A stretch of 18,745 bases of DNA from Candidatus Aegiribacteria sp. (GTDB taxonomy: Bacteria; Fermentibacterota; Fermentibacteria; Fermentibacterales; JCC-6). Positions 1 through 7,036 of this stretch are shown here, one piece after another. Numbering within the stretch: the first letter of the stretch is position 1; the number at the start of each line of letters is the position of its first letter. The translations under genes and the position numbers were made by a program. The notes under the pieces were generated by a model, which was given only the letters and a program-made list of their open reading frames with translations, had not been told where the DNA came from and did no database searches. Location of the stretch: NCBI GenBank assembly GCA_030638185.1, contig DAOWFD010000091.1:1-18745 (forward strand), written 5' to 3'.

Positions 1-89
1 CCACCCAGGTTCGGGATCAGATCCGCTGTTATCGTTTCAGCTGAGACAGCTGCCGTAAACAATATGGAAATAATGAGAGCTTTCAACAT
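1..89 (-). CDS. N-terminus of a secreted protein (partial)
   Basis: An ATG at 89 on the minus strand is preceded by an AGGTGG ribosome-binding site. The 29 codons seen begin MLKALIISILFTAAVSAE, a classic Sec signal peptide: one early lysine, a hydrophobic core, and a likely cleavage after VSA. The rest of the gene lies beyond the left edge, so the mature protein and its function are unknown. It is divergent from the small secreted protein at 242, with about 150 bp of shared upstream DNA. Confidence 0.65.
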   Translation of the reverse strand, partial: MLKALIISILFTAAVSAETITADLIPNLG

Positions 90-177
90 AATCCACCTGC
101 CTGTGTATTTGACTTTATCTTAGATAGTTACATTTTGAATATACACTTTTGTAAAAACATGTCACCATTTATCGGCA

Positions 178-205
178 TTGACAAGCGGTACACTAATGGT
201 TTAAC
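178..205 (+). promoter_or_regulatory. Putative sigma70-type promoter for the 242-871 gene
   Basis: A perfect TTGACA lies at 178-183. A weak -10 follows: TTTAAC at 200-205 (16-nt spacer), or TTAACT one base later (17-nt spacer). The 5' leader to the ATG at 242 would be about 30 nt and contains the ribosome-binding site. The -35 is convincing, the -10 less so. Confidence 0.5.
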
Positions 206-241
206 TTCTAATCTGAATTATTAACTAAGAAGGAGGTAGAA

Positions 242-871
242 ATGAAAAAGGCAATCCTTTTGCTGTCAGCAATAGGGCTTCTCACATCTCTTTCCGCTGG
301 CACGGTCGAGATCATAAACGATACCGGCGGTTATGATATCTGGTATATCTACATTAGCCCGAGTTACAGTGATTCATGGGGCAGCGACTGGCTTGATGAT
401 GACGAGGTTCTTCGATCTGGAAGGTCAGTCTCATTCAGCGTCTCCAACGATGTATACGATATAAGACTCGTTGATGAAGATGACGACGAATACATCAGGT
501 ACGGAGTTGACATCAGCGGTTACTACGAATGGTACGTAACTCTTGACGATCTCGGGGAATACTATATCAGCGGCGGTTCCGGCGGAGGTGATACCGTTTA
601 CGGCAACACTCCGGTAACCATATACAATGACACCGGTGGCTACGATATCTGGTACATCTATGCTAACCCTTCCGACTACTCCGATTGGGGAGATGACCGC
701 CTGGGCAGCGGATATCTCTACTCCGGTGATGAATTCACATTCTGGGTTGATGGCGGCGACTACTACGATATCCAGTGTGAAGATGAAGATGGCGACACCT
801 ACACCTTCTGGGAAATGTGGATAGGTTCTGACGGTCTTTATCTGACAGTTGACCTGGGAGATCTGGACTAG
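242..871 (+). CDS. Small secreted protein with two tandem NDTGGYDIWYIY-type domains
   Basis: The 209-aa product starts at an ATG five bases after a near-perfect AAGGAGG (230-236). Residues 1-20 are a signal peptide (MKKAILLLSAIGLLTSLSAG). The mature protein is two copies of one domain of about 85 residues (about 21-104 and 124-208), each opening with NDTGGYDIWYIY and followed by D/W/G/Y-rich segments (SDxWGxDxL, YDIxxxDEDxDxY). A Gly-rich linker (SGGSGGGDT) joins them. Proteins with similar motifs are known, as I recall, from spirochaetes and Fibrobacter-like bacteria, but I know no established function. The many Asp and aromatic residues suggest a beta-sandwich that may bind calcium or carbohydrate; that is inference. 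It has its own promoter and terminator, so it is probably monocistronic. Confidence 0.85.
   Translation: MKKAILLLSAIGLLTSLSAGTVEIINDTGGYDIWYIYISPSYSDSWGSDWLDDDEVLRSGRSVSFSVSNDVYDIRLVDEDDDEYIRYGVDISGYYEWYVTLDDLGEYYISGGSGGGDTVYGNTPVTIYNDTGGYDIWYIYANPSDYSDWGDDRLGSGYLYSGDEFTFWVDGGDYYDIQCEDEDGDTYTFWEMWIGSDGLYLTVDLGDLD
302..868 (+). repeat. Intragenic tandem domain duplication
   Basis: Codons 21-104 (302-553) and 124-208 (611-865) of the small secreted protein are copies of one domain at a period of 103 codons (309 nt). The opening NDTGGYDIWYIY is identical in both. Synonymous differences in the DNA (gataccggcggttatgat against gacaccggtggctacgat) show the duplication is not recent, or that the DNA has drifted under protein-level selection. 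Confidence 0.8.
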
Positions 872-893
872 AGCCGGTACAAGAAATAAAAAG

Positions 894-923
894 AGGGCCC
901 GTCAATCCGGCGGGTCCTTTTTT
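894..923 (+). terminator. Rho-independent terminator after the 242-871 gene
   Basis: An 8-bp stem, AGGGCCCG (894-901) with CGGGTCCT (911-918), has one G-T pair and a 9-nt loop and is followed by a T run to 923. It lies 22 nt after the stop codon of the small secreted protein. Confidence 0.85.
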
Positions 924-1020
924 AAGTGCGTCCGGCAGGTGAGAAAACTTCACATGGACCGGTACTTAATTACGATATCTGGAAAGAGTACAAGATACTG
1001 ACTGTTAATTCCGAAAGCAC

Positions 1021-1048
1021 TTGATTTGGTAAAACAGTCAATTATAAT
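1021..1048 (+). promoter_or_regulatory. Candidate promoter inside the gene-poor interval
   Basis: TTGATT (1021-1026), a 16-nt spacer and a perfect TATAAT (1043-1048). Initiation would fall near 1055, exactly at an ATG that opens a 62-codon frame, so the transcript would be leaderless for that frame. It could instead give a long (about 270-nt) 5' leader for the gene at 1325, or a small RNA. Confidence 0.4.
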
Positions 1049-1222
1049 CTTTCAATGAGATTATGTGATTCATATTCACGATTCAATCAGAAACAGATTT
1101 CAATAATATCCACTACATCTGCGAACAGTTCAGATCACTTCAACCTGTCTTACAAAGCTGACTCCAGTCGAAACAAGAAATCCTCCAGGATAAAAGATCA
1201 GAACAATTCAGATACTGTTTAT

Positions 1223-1252
1223 TTAACTTGGGGGGGGGGGTAACCCTACAAT
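1223..1252 (+). promoter_or_regulatory. Candidate promoter with the G tract as spacer
   Basis: A -10-like TACAAT (1247-1252, one mismatch to TATAAT) has a weak -35-like TTAACT (1223-1228, four of six) 18 nt upstream. All 11 Gs of the homopolymer sit in that spacer. The resulting leader to the ATG at 1325 would be about 65 nt. The motifs are seen; promoter activity is inferred. Confidence 0.35.
1230..1240 (+). repeat. Poly-G tract, 11 G
   Basis: An uninterrupted run of eleven Gs, the longest homopolymer noticed in the window. It lies 84 bp upstream of the start of the secreted propeller-like protein. Tracts of this kind are prone to slipped-strand length change, and also to sequencing and assembly error. 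Confidence 0.9.
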
Positions 1253-1324
1253 ACCCTCCGATCCGTCCTCCGCCATTGTTCTTCTACAGTAATCAAATAG
1301 TCATTAAATCGTGAGGGGAATGAA

Positions 1325-2602
1325 ATGTTGAATTTAATACTTGCTGTGCTGGTTCCGTTTCTGATTACGACTGCGGAGGAACAGACAGTATCCAATATAG
1401 AAGTCGTTGAAATATTCCGCGCGGAAACCGCTGAAGAACTCGAAGCATCACTGACCGACGGTTACCCCATGCCCTGGCTTGAGGAGATTCTCAATGACGA
1501 GAGTATTCCGGAAGAGGACAGATACTGGCTGGACTGCAGGGTAAGGGCGGAGATTGCTCAGGATCTTAATCTTTTCTTCAATGAAGAAGGTGATCTCGTT
1601 TTCTATGAAGCAGACCGAATCAGATCCGGTGAGGATTACTGGCGCGAGTGTTTTATCGTCAACCCTCCTGGAGTAGATGAGCAGGTTGCCGATCCTCCAG
1701 AAGGACAAACATCTGGGATTGGTATCCTGGTTGACCACTTCGGTAACGAGATCGGAGAGATTGCAATCTCGAATTCAAATTCAATGCTCTCAAGGGATGG
1801 GTCTGTTGGAGTAACGCAAAGTGGTATTCAGGACATGAGATCTTTCGGTCCCGGACTAATGAATCTATGCTTCTTCTATCCCGATGGAAGTTTCATTGAG
1901 TTTCCCATCCATCATTACAGACTTAATGAGACAGTCAGTCAGAGCGGGAACCTAGTCGTGGCTTCTTGTATCGACAGAGGTCGTAACGACCAGAAAATCC
2001 ATAAACTTTACGAGTTTGATAGTGATATGAACCTCTTGTTTGAAAAGATTTTGGAACTTCGTCCTAACAACGGTTCAAGTTCAATCGCTATTTCACCAAA
2101 TGATGGATACATAGCTTTAGCGACATTGGATCTTCAGGTAGGAAGTTACCCGGTAATACTATTTGATGTGGAGACTGGTGAGGAGCGTCACACTTGGGAC
2201 CTGACAATTGGCAATAACCTCAACTTCTCCCCTGATAGCAGGTTTCTGTGCATAGCTGGAGGGGGCGCAGGAGCAGTCGTCGACTGCGAATCAGGCGAAG
2301 TAGTCTGGTCCAGATTCCTTGATAAAGCTGATTATGATCCCGAAATCGAACAGGTCCGAAATCTGTACTGCACCAACAACGCGGAAATCATATACTGGTT
2401 GGCTACCAGAATAAGCCCTACCGCATGTTGGCCGATGCTGTCAGAACACGACAATCAGATTGTTATTGCTAATCAGATATATGGTCGTCCAGCCATATCA
2501 CCAAATGGTTACATATATGTTGCACAGCGCTATTTAACAGTAGCATCCAGTACCGTTCAAGAGACACCATTTCGTGTTGCTATCCTGAATGGTGGTGAGT
2601 AG
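1325..2602 (+). CDS. Secreted beta-propeller-like protein of unknown function
   Basis: The 425-aa product starts at an ATG behind GAGGGG. Residues 1-17 are hydrophobic (MLNLILAVLVPFLITTA) and look like a signal peptide, though without the usual N-terminal lysine. Residues 18-120 are acidic and helical-looking. From about 125 onward there are propeller-like repeats of the kind seen in WD40/YVTN families: GNEIGEIAISNSNSMLSRDG, SIAISPNDGYIALATLD with FDVETGEERHTW, LNFSPDSRFLCIAGG with VVDCESGEVVW, and AISPNGYIYVA near the C-terminus. No catalytic motif was recognised. The TAG stop is one base before the start of the M23/FG-GAP gene, so the two are almost certainly cotranscribed and may act together at the cell surface. 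Upstream lies the poly-G promoter candidate. Confidence 0.8.
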   Translation: MLNLILAVLVPFLITTAEEQTVSNIEVVEIFRAETAEELEASLTDGYPMPWLEEILNDESIPEEDRYWLDCRVRAEIAQDLNLFFNEEGDLVFYEADRIRSGEDYWRECFIVNPPGVDEQVADPPEGQTSGIGILVDHFGNEIGEIAISNSNSMLSRDGSVGVTQSGIQDMRSFGPGLMNLCFFYPDGSFIEFPIHHYRLNETVSQSGNLVVASCIDRGRNDQKIHKLYEFDSDMNLLFEKILELRPNNGSSSIAISPNDGYIALATLDLQVGSYPVILFDVETGEERHTWDLTIGNNLNFSPDSRFLCIAGGGAGAVVDCESGEVVWSRFLDKADYDPEIEQVRNLYCTNNAEIIYWLATRISPTACWPMLSEHDNQIVIANQIYGRPAISPNGYIYVAQRYLTVASSTVQETPFRVAILNGGE

Positions 2603-2603
2603 A

Positions 2604-3125
2604 ATGCGGTCGTTTCCTATTCACATTGCCCTGTCCGTGTTGTTCACTTCGGTTGTATTTGCTATCCCGTGGCCGGTTGGAGAGACTCAGGATGAGCAGA
2701 ACTTGACTCACACCATCATGAATAATTACGGCGATTATCACATTCCATGGTCTCATGTTTGCGAAGACTCCGTTAACTTTCATTTCGGCATTGATTTTGA
2801 TTCAGCTGTTCCACCAACAGATGGGAGTGAGGAATCGGAGAATGTATGGTCGGTGGAGGAAGGAGTAGTTACTGATTGGGAGAAGTACGTATACAATCCA
2901 GGTACACCTGATGAGGTAACGGAATGGGTCCTTGTCGTCTGCGAGACGATGGCTTCCGAGAGTGGCTGGAACTACCAGCATATCGAGCCTATCCCTCCCG
3001 AGACTGGGTGGGCAAATGAAGATCCCATCAGCTTCGGAGAGCCTATTGCCACCATGGCCGAGCTTCAAAATCTTCCGGGTGAAGGTCATTACAGGCATCT
3101 TCACCTGATGCGAAGTCTTGCGTAG
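2604..3125 (+). CDS. Secreted M23-type metallopeptidase domain, 5' part of an interrupted gene
   Basis: The chosen ATG (2604) follows GGTGGTGAG and the stop of the previous gene by one base. It gives a good signal peptide, MRSFPIHIALSVLFTSVVFA. An in-frame ATG at 2589 would only add five residues. The M23 (LytM-like) metal motifs are visible: HFGID (H60, D64), H126 in NYQHIEP, and the HxH of HYRHLHL (H165, H167). M23 enzymes usually cleave peptidoglycan cross-bridges, but members on large surface proteins may be non-lytic. A TAG at codon 174 stops the frame six codons after the HxH motif. The same frame stays open for a further 1,243 codons, so this is most likely the N-terminal piece of one large protein and not a separate gene. 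Confidence 0.75.
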   Translation: MRSFPIHIALSVLFTSVVFAIPWPVGETQDEQNLTHTIMNNYGDYHIPWSHVCEDSVNFHFGIDFDSAVPPTDGSEESENVWSVEEGVVTDWEKYVYNPGTPDEVTEWVLVVCETMASESGWNYQHIEPIPPETGWANEDPISFGEPIATMAELQNLPGEGHYRHLHLMRSLA

Positions 3126-3182
3126 TATGTTTCCTCAGATCCCGCTCTGCTGAATCCACTTGCTTACTTCTTCCCTGAACCC

Positions 3183-6100
3183 GTGAGTCCTGATTTTACA
3201 TGGACATACTTCCTTCAGTCACCTGGACGGTACTTCTTTCTTCCGAATGTTGATGCTGTTGATCCAACAAATCAGATGATGGGTGGCTGGCGTGATGAAT
3301 GGCCAACCAAGCCGGATGTCGACGCAGCAAAATTCACAAACACCTATGGCACAGATCACATTGATATCTGGGGGGATGTTGATTTCTTCGGATATGTGTG
3401 GGGCTGTGGTGTTGGCGAGGAAGGCGGAGATAGTCAGTTCTATATCATGCCCCGCAAGATAAGCTGGACACTGTTTCGCTGGGATGCCGGCATTGCTGAT
3501 TGGGTGACGGTTCAGGAGCCAGATGGATCGGACTTTGTAAGACATGTTGTCGATTTTGGAGATATTCCTCTTGGGGGGTCAGATAACTGGGACGAGTACA
3601 AGCAGCTCTATTTTCGATTTCAACCCGATACACTCTTTGGTGAGACTGGAAGAACATATTGCCTGACCAACTGCAGTGATGCGGAAGACTGGGACGGGAT
3701 CAATACAATAGAAGAGAATTATTGGGATACCGCTCTTGAAGCTGAAGGTCTTGATCCAGCCTATCATCCAGAAAACATGGTTACTCCCGATGATTTGTAT
3801 AAGGCAACAGTTTATGCATTCAATTGGGAAGAAGACCAGGCTGATGAGTTCTCAATAGAATTCATGTTGCATAACACCAAGGAGATAGCTCAGGAAGTAC
3901 ATCTTACCGATGCTGTCACAGATCAGGATGTCTGGCATGCCGAATGGGTAGCATACTATGATACAGATGGATTTACACCTGAGAAGAATATTTATGCTAA
4001 TATCACAGCACAGCCGGGGACAACACTTGATATTGAGATAATCTTTTCAGGACCGATGAGTACAGTTGTGGATCCTTACGTTCGTTTCACAAAACCTGAT
4101 GGAGCTTTCCTGACAGCAGATCCATCTTCTCCGGAATGGACGTCAACGTACCTTCCTGATGGTTATTTTGATACCTGGCATGGCAGTGTTGAGATACCTG
4201 TTGAAGAATATTCAGGCTGGATGACCATGAAGATCAAGGCCAAGGATATAAGTGATATCGGTCTGCTTGATCCATCCATCGAAGATCCTGATCCTCCTTC
4301 CGGTCCAAGCGATGAAGAATATACCGATGATCATCACGGTTTCGGGATAGCTTTCAGTTCCGAGGAAGGCTGGCCAGTATTTCTGAGCCACTGGGTTAGT
4401 GGTTCTCCTGTCCTCGGGGATTTTGATGGTGACGATGATCTTGATATTGCTGTGCAGTCCAACAAGGGCAGTGTTCAGTTGATTGACGAGACAGGGTTGG
4501 TACTGCGAACTCTTGAGTCAGGTGACTGGAGCGGTTTCAACTATCTTCTTCATTCATCACCTGCTGTGGCGGACATTGATCTTGATGGAGATATGGATGT
4601 GCTCGCGGTTCATCCTTATGGCTGCAACGCCTGGGACGCTGAGACAGGTTCAGATCTTCCAGGATGGCCTGTTTACATGGGTAGTGCAAGTATTCCGGGA
4701 ATTTATCCGAGCCGTTCTGCTCCCGCGGTCTGCGATCTCATTGGAGATGCACATCCTGAAGTAGTGATATGCAGGCATCTTGATCTGACATCTCCTAACT
4801 CGGTATGTACTGTATGGATGTATGATTATGCGGGTAATTACATCTGGAGTCGTGAGCTTGAGGATGGAGGAGTATCCGTAACCAGCACCCCGGCGGTCGG
4901 TGATATTGCATCAGATGCAGTACATGTCGGATCCGAGATACTGGTATGCACTTCCGATGGTTTTACATCGAATTATCCTTATCCTCCTCCTGATGGTGGC
5001 AAGGACTGGAATAGCGCTCTTTATCTTCTTGATCCGCTGAATGAAGATGTTAATATCTGGAAGTCACCGATCTTCAACTGTTATTTCTTCGCTTCTCCGG
5101 TTGTTGGTGATATTGATGGTGACGGGATCAACGAAGTAATTGTCGGTTCGCATCTGGGAACACAATGGAAAAGAGTATTTGTGCTTGATGGTGACTCTGG
5201 AACCCTTGAGCATACCTTCTATGTGAGCGGCACCGTCCCCAATTCAGCTGCCATCTGTGATCTGAACGGTGATGGCATTCTTGATATAGTGGCCGTTGAT
5301 AACTCGGGACATGTATACTGCTGGTCCGGTGAGGATTTCAACGGCGGGAGCCAGTACGATCCACTACCCGGTTTTCCGGTGGAGGTTACAGGCAGCCCGA
5401 CATCGCCATCGATAGCTGACATCGATGGAGATTTCAAGCTTGAGATAGTAATAGGTACTGGTGATGGATATCTGTATGCCATTAATCACGATGGCAGCAT
5501 CTGCAGCGGTTATCCCGTCACGGTACCGGAACTGAGTGAGATCACCGGCCAGCCAGTTATCGCCAACCTTGATAACGATGACAGCCTTGAGCTGATGTTC
5601 GCCGATGGTTCCGATTCCTACGCCTACTGCTACGATCTGGGCGTTAAATCTTTTCCTGCAGAGATGCCGTGGCGCCAGTTCCAGCATGACAGCTGGCATA
5701 CAGGATGTTTTGCTGTTGACAATACGATACCTGAACCGCCAACGAATCTCACTGGTGAGATAACGTACACCGCGTTCGGTAGTTGTGAGGTTGAGCTTGA
5801 GTGGGATCTGTCTGTTAACGATCCTTACTCCGGAAGCCCACAGGAGCCCGCGGATGTAATCTGGTATGGTATAATGAGGGCTTTTCCCAGGGGACCTTTC
5901 CACATTATTGGAAGGGTGCATGCTGGAACTTGTTCATATGTTGACTGTTTCACCGCTGGCGGGTCTGTGGTTGTGTACAAGGTTTTTGCCTATGACGGCA
6001 CCAACGAGTCGGAATACAGCAATATCGTCAAGCTCCCCACCAGCCCTTCTGCAGTCATTTCTCTTGGATGTTCTGTGATTGAAGAGTTTTCAGTCGAGAG

Positions 6101-6857
6101 ATCTTCAATGAGGATTCCGGAGATAACTGAGCACAGGATAACAGAAGAATCATCTCATGCTGAGATAGCATCAGTACATGAGAGAACGTCTGCAACTGTA
6201 CCGACAGCAACACTTGATGCTGTTCTCTCAAGGGGTAATCCTGGATGTCTGACTGATGGCAGTACAGAGGTTTGTTATTCACCATCCCCTGGAGCGGACG
6301 CTGTTGTCATCGATCTCGGTGAGGAGTGTACTGTAACATCTGTTTTGCCGGAGAGAGTATCAGGCATTTCTATCGAAAGTGCATGGATAGATGAATCTGT
6401 TCGAACTGTTGAAACTGCTCGTGTAGTTGAACCTTCTCTGCTAATCGAAGTGGCTGGTTCTGACAGGGAATTTTATCGATTAACGCCTGGATCACGCAGC
6501 AGTACCGATGCTGTTCGTTATGTAAGAGTATGTGGAGCTTCCGGTCTTAGTGAGGTTAGTATTTACGGCAGCAGAAGCACTGAGGTGGGAGTTTCATCTG
6601 TTGAGATTACACGCAGTGTTGCAGATGAAGGCTGGATGTTCGCCATTCCTGTTATGGAATATTCTGAGGAAGCTGAGGTGAATATCTATGATATTTCCGG
6701 TCGCATGATCTGGAGCGGTCATGCTGAATCTGGTAGTGTACTTTACTGGGATGGTTATACAGGAGATAGAACACCTTTACCCAATGGAGTCTACCTTCTT
6801 CATTGCAGCATCGGCTCCGAGGTCAGTACCGGCAGCTTTGTGGTGAGGAGGGATTAG
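3183..6857 (+). CDS. FG-GAP/VCBS-repeat surface protein with discoidin-like and FlgD-like C-terminal domains, 3' part of an interrupted gene
   Basis: This 1,224-codon open frame begins at a GTG with no ribosome-binding site and no signal peptide, which marks it as the rest of the gene starting at 2604. Residues 1-400 are beta-rich and unassigned. Residues about 405-830 hold eight FG-GAP/integrin-alpha-like repeats with Asp-rich calcium loops, for example VLGDFDGDDDLDIAV, VVGDIDGDGINEVIVG and ICDLNGDGILDIVAV. A fibronectin-III-like module follows (about 850-950, starting PEPPTNLTG). A discoidin (F5/8)-like stretch comes next (about 1010-1132: LTDGSTEVCY, VVIDLGEECTVTSV, RYVRVCG, VSIYG). Residues 1146-1224 form a FlgD/T9SS-type C-terminal domain (VNIYDISGRMIWSG, LPNGVYLLHC). 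The likely role is adhesion to, or breakdown of, an extracellular polymer. A strong hairpin follows at 6939. Confidence 0.75.
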   Translation: MSPDFTWTYFLQSPGRYFFLPNVDAVDPTNQMMGGWRDEWPTKPDVDAAKFTNTYGTDHIDIWGDVDFFGYVWGCGVGEEGGDSQFYIMPRKISWTLFRWDAGIADWVTVQEPDGSDFVRHVVDFGDIPLGGSDNWDEYKQLYFRFQPDTLFGETGRTYCLTNCSDAEDWDGINTIEENYWDTALEAEGLDPAYHPENMVTPDDLYKATVYAFNWEEDQADEFSIEFMLHNTKEIAQEVHLTDAVTDQDVWHAEWVAYYDTDGFTPEKNIYANITAQPGTTLDIEIIFSGPMSTVVDPYVRFTKPDGAFLTADPSSPEWTSTYLPDGYFDTWHGSVEIPVEEYSGWMTMKIKAKDISDIGLLDPSIEDPDPPSGPSDEEYTDDHHGFGIAFSSEEGWPVFLSHWVSGSPVLGDFDGDDDLDIAVQSNKGSVQLIDETGLVLRTLESGDWSGFNYLLHSSPAVADIDLDGDMDVLAVHPYGCNAWDAETGSDLPGWPVYMGSASIPGIYPSRSAPAVCDLIGDAHPEVVICRHLDLTSPNSVCTVWMYDYAGNYIWSRELEDGGVSVTSTPAVGDIASDAVHVGSEILVCTSDGFTSNYPYPPPDGGKDWNSALYLLDPLNEDVNIWKSPIFNCYFFASPVVGDIDGDGINEVIVGSHLGTQWKRVFVLDGDSGTLEHTFYVSGTVPNSAAICDLNGDGILDIVAVDNSGHVYCWSGEDFNGGSQYDPLPGFPVEVTGSPTSPSIADIDGDFKLEIVIGTGDGYLYAINHDGSICSGYPVTVPELSEITGQPVIANLDNDDSLELMFADGSDSYAYCYDLGVKSFPAEMPWRQFQHDSWHTGCFAVDNTIPEPPTNLTGEITYTAFGSCEVELEWDLSVNDPYSGSPQEPADVIWYGIMRAFPRGPFHIIGRVHAGTCSYVDCFTAGGSVVVYKVFAYDGTNESEYSNIVKLPTSPSAVISLGCSVIEEFSVERSSMRIPEITEHRITEESSHAEIASVHERTSATVPTATLDAVLSRGNPGCLTDGSTEVCYSPSPGADAVVIDLGEECTVTSVLPERVSGISIESAWIDESVRTVETARVVEPSLLIEVAGSDREFYRLTPGSRSSTDAVRYVRVCGASGLSEVSIYGSRSTEVGVSSVEITRSVADEGWMFAIPVMEYSEEAEVNIYDISGRMIWSGHAESGSVLYWDGYTGDRTPLPNGVYLLHCSIGSEVSTGSFVVRRD

Positions 6858-6870
6858 AAGAGAGTTATCA

Positions 6871-6925
6871 ACACTCATTCAAATAGATCGTTCATTCATA
6901 GAACGTAAAACAGTGTTTTGAGTGT
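6871..6925. repeat. Nested inverted repeats downstream of the surface-protein gene
   Basis: An outer pair, ACACTCA (6871-6877) with TGAGTGT (6919-6925), encloses an inner pair, CGTTC (6889-6893) with GAACG (6901-6905). Both are perfect but short. They could form a weak double hairpin in the 3' untranslated region ahead of the main terminator. No function is known. Confidence 0.35.
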
Positions 6926-6938
6926 GGTGTCGTTAAGA

Positions 6939-6966
6939 ACCCCGTCTCCCGGAAGGGGGGCGGGGT
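6939..6966 (+). terminator. Strong GC-rich hairpin terminator
   Basis: A 12-bp stem, ACCCCGTCTCCC (6939-6950) with GGGGGGCGGGGT (6955-6966), has two G-T pairs and a GGAA tetraloop. Only a short, interrupted T/C tail follows (ctcttc). It separates the surface-protein gene from the perR promoter, which begins 11 bases further on. Confidence 0.7.
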
Positions 6967-6976
6967 CTCTTCGGGC

Positions 6977-7004
6977 TTGACGCTTTGGGAAGGAGTTCTA
7001 TATT
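6977..7004 (+). promoter_or_regulatory. Promoter of the perR operon
   Basis: TTGACG (6977-6982) and TATATT (6999-7004) are separated by 16 nt. Each box differs from consensus at one position. Transcription would start near 7011 and drive the packed run of genes from perR to hrb. The -10 is overlapped by the palindromic operator at 7001-7021. Confidence 0.7.
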
Positions 7005-7021
7005 AGGAATAGTTCTTAATA
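7001..7021 (+). promoter_or_regulatory. Palindromic PerR/Fur-type operator
   Basis: Two 9-nt arms, TATTAGGAA and TTCTTAATA, flank a 3-nt centre; eight of nine positions are complementary. The size, AT-rich arms and GAA/TTC core resemble Fur-family boxes. It overlaps the -10 box and lies 16 nt before the perR start codon, as expected for autorepression. Binding by this PerR is inferred. Confidence 0.65.
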
Positions 7022-7036
7022 CGAATAGGAGATATT

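Larger units (their letters stand above)
924..1324. other. Gene-poor interval, 401 bp
   Basis: No convincing gene is seen on either strand. A 62-codon open frame at 1055-1243 has no ribosome-binding site and low-complexity, Ser/Asn-rich content, so it is not called as a gene. The stretch holds two candidate promoters (1021-1048 and 1223-1252) and an 11-G tract (1230-1240). The last bases carry the GAGGGG ribosome-binding site of the 1325 gene. Confidence 0.6.
2604..6857 (+). pseudogene. Giant M23/FG-GAP/FlgD-domain surface protein gene split by one amber codon
   Basis: The frame from 2604 runs to 6857 with only one internal stop, TAG at 3123-3125. The codons between that stop and the next possible start (GTG at 3183) read YVSSDPALLNPLAYFFPEP, a natural-looking continuation of the M23 domain. 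GTG 3183 has no ribosome-binding site, and the downstream part has no signal peptide. With the stop suppressed or corrected, the product would be 1,417 residues. It may be a recent nonsense mutation, a base error, or readthrough. TAG is the ordinary stop of at least five other genes here, which argues against genome-wide recoding. Confidence 0.7.

Noticed and set aside
968..985. Possible third, degenerate copy of the NDTGGYDIWYIY repeat (acgatatctgg recurs near 971)
   Set aside because: Only 11 bases match and the surrounding sequence does not translate into the domain; chance is likely.
1055..1243. 62-codon open frame as a protein-coding gene
   Set aside because: It has no ribosome-binding site, Ser/Asn-rich low-complexity content, no family resemblance, and ends in the poly-G run. 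It is kept only as part of a regulatory hypothesis.
3123..3125. Pyrrolysine or genome-wide TAG recoding
   Set aside because: TAG ends at least five other genes in the window (871, 2602, 6857, 8022, 9252), no pyl genes are visible, and M23 proteins are not known pyrrolysine users. Only a local event is supported.
5364..5921. 185-codon minus-strand open frame inside the FG-GAP gene, and similar opposite-strand frames elsewhere
   Set aside because: These are shadows of strongly coding genes, with no ribosome-binding site, signal or family motif.
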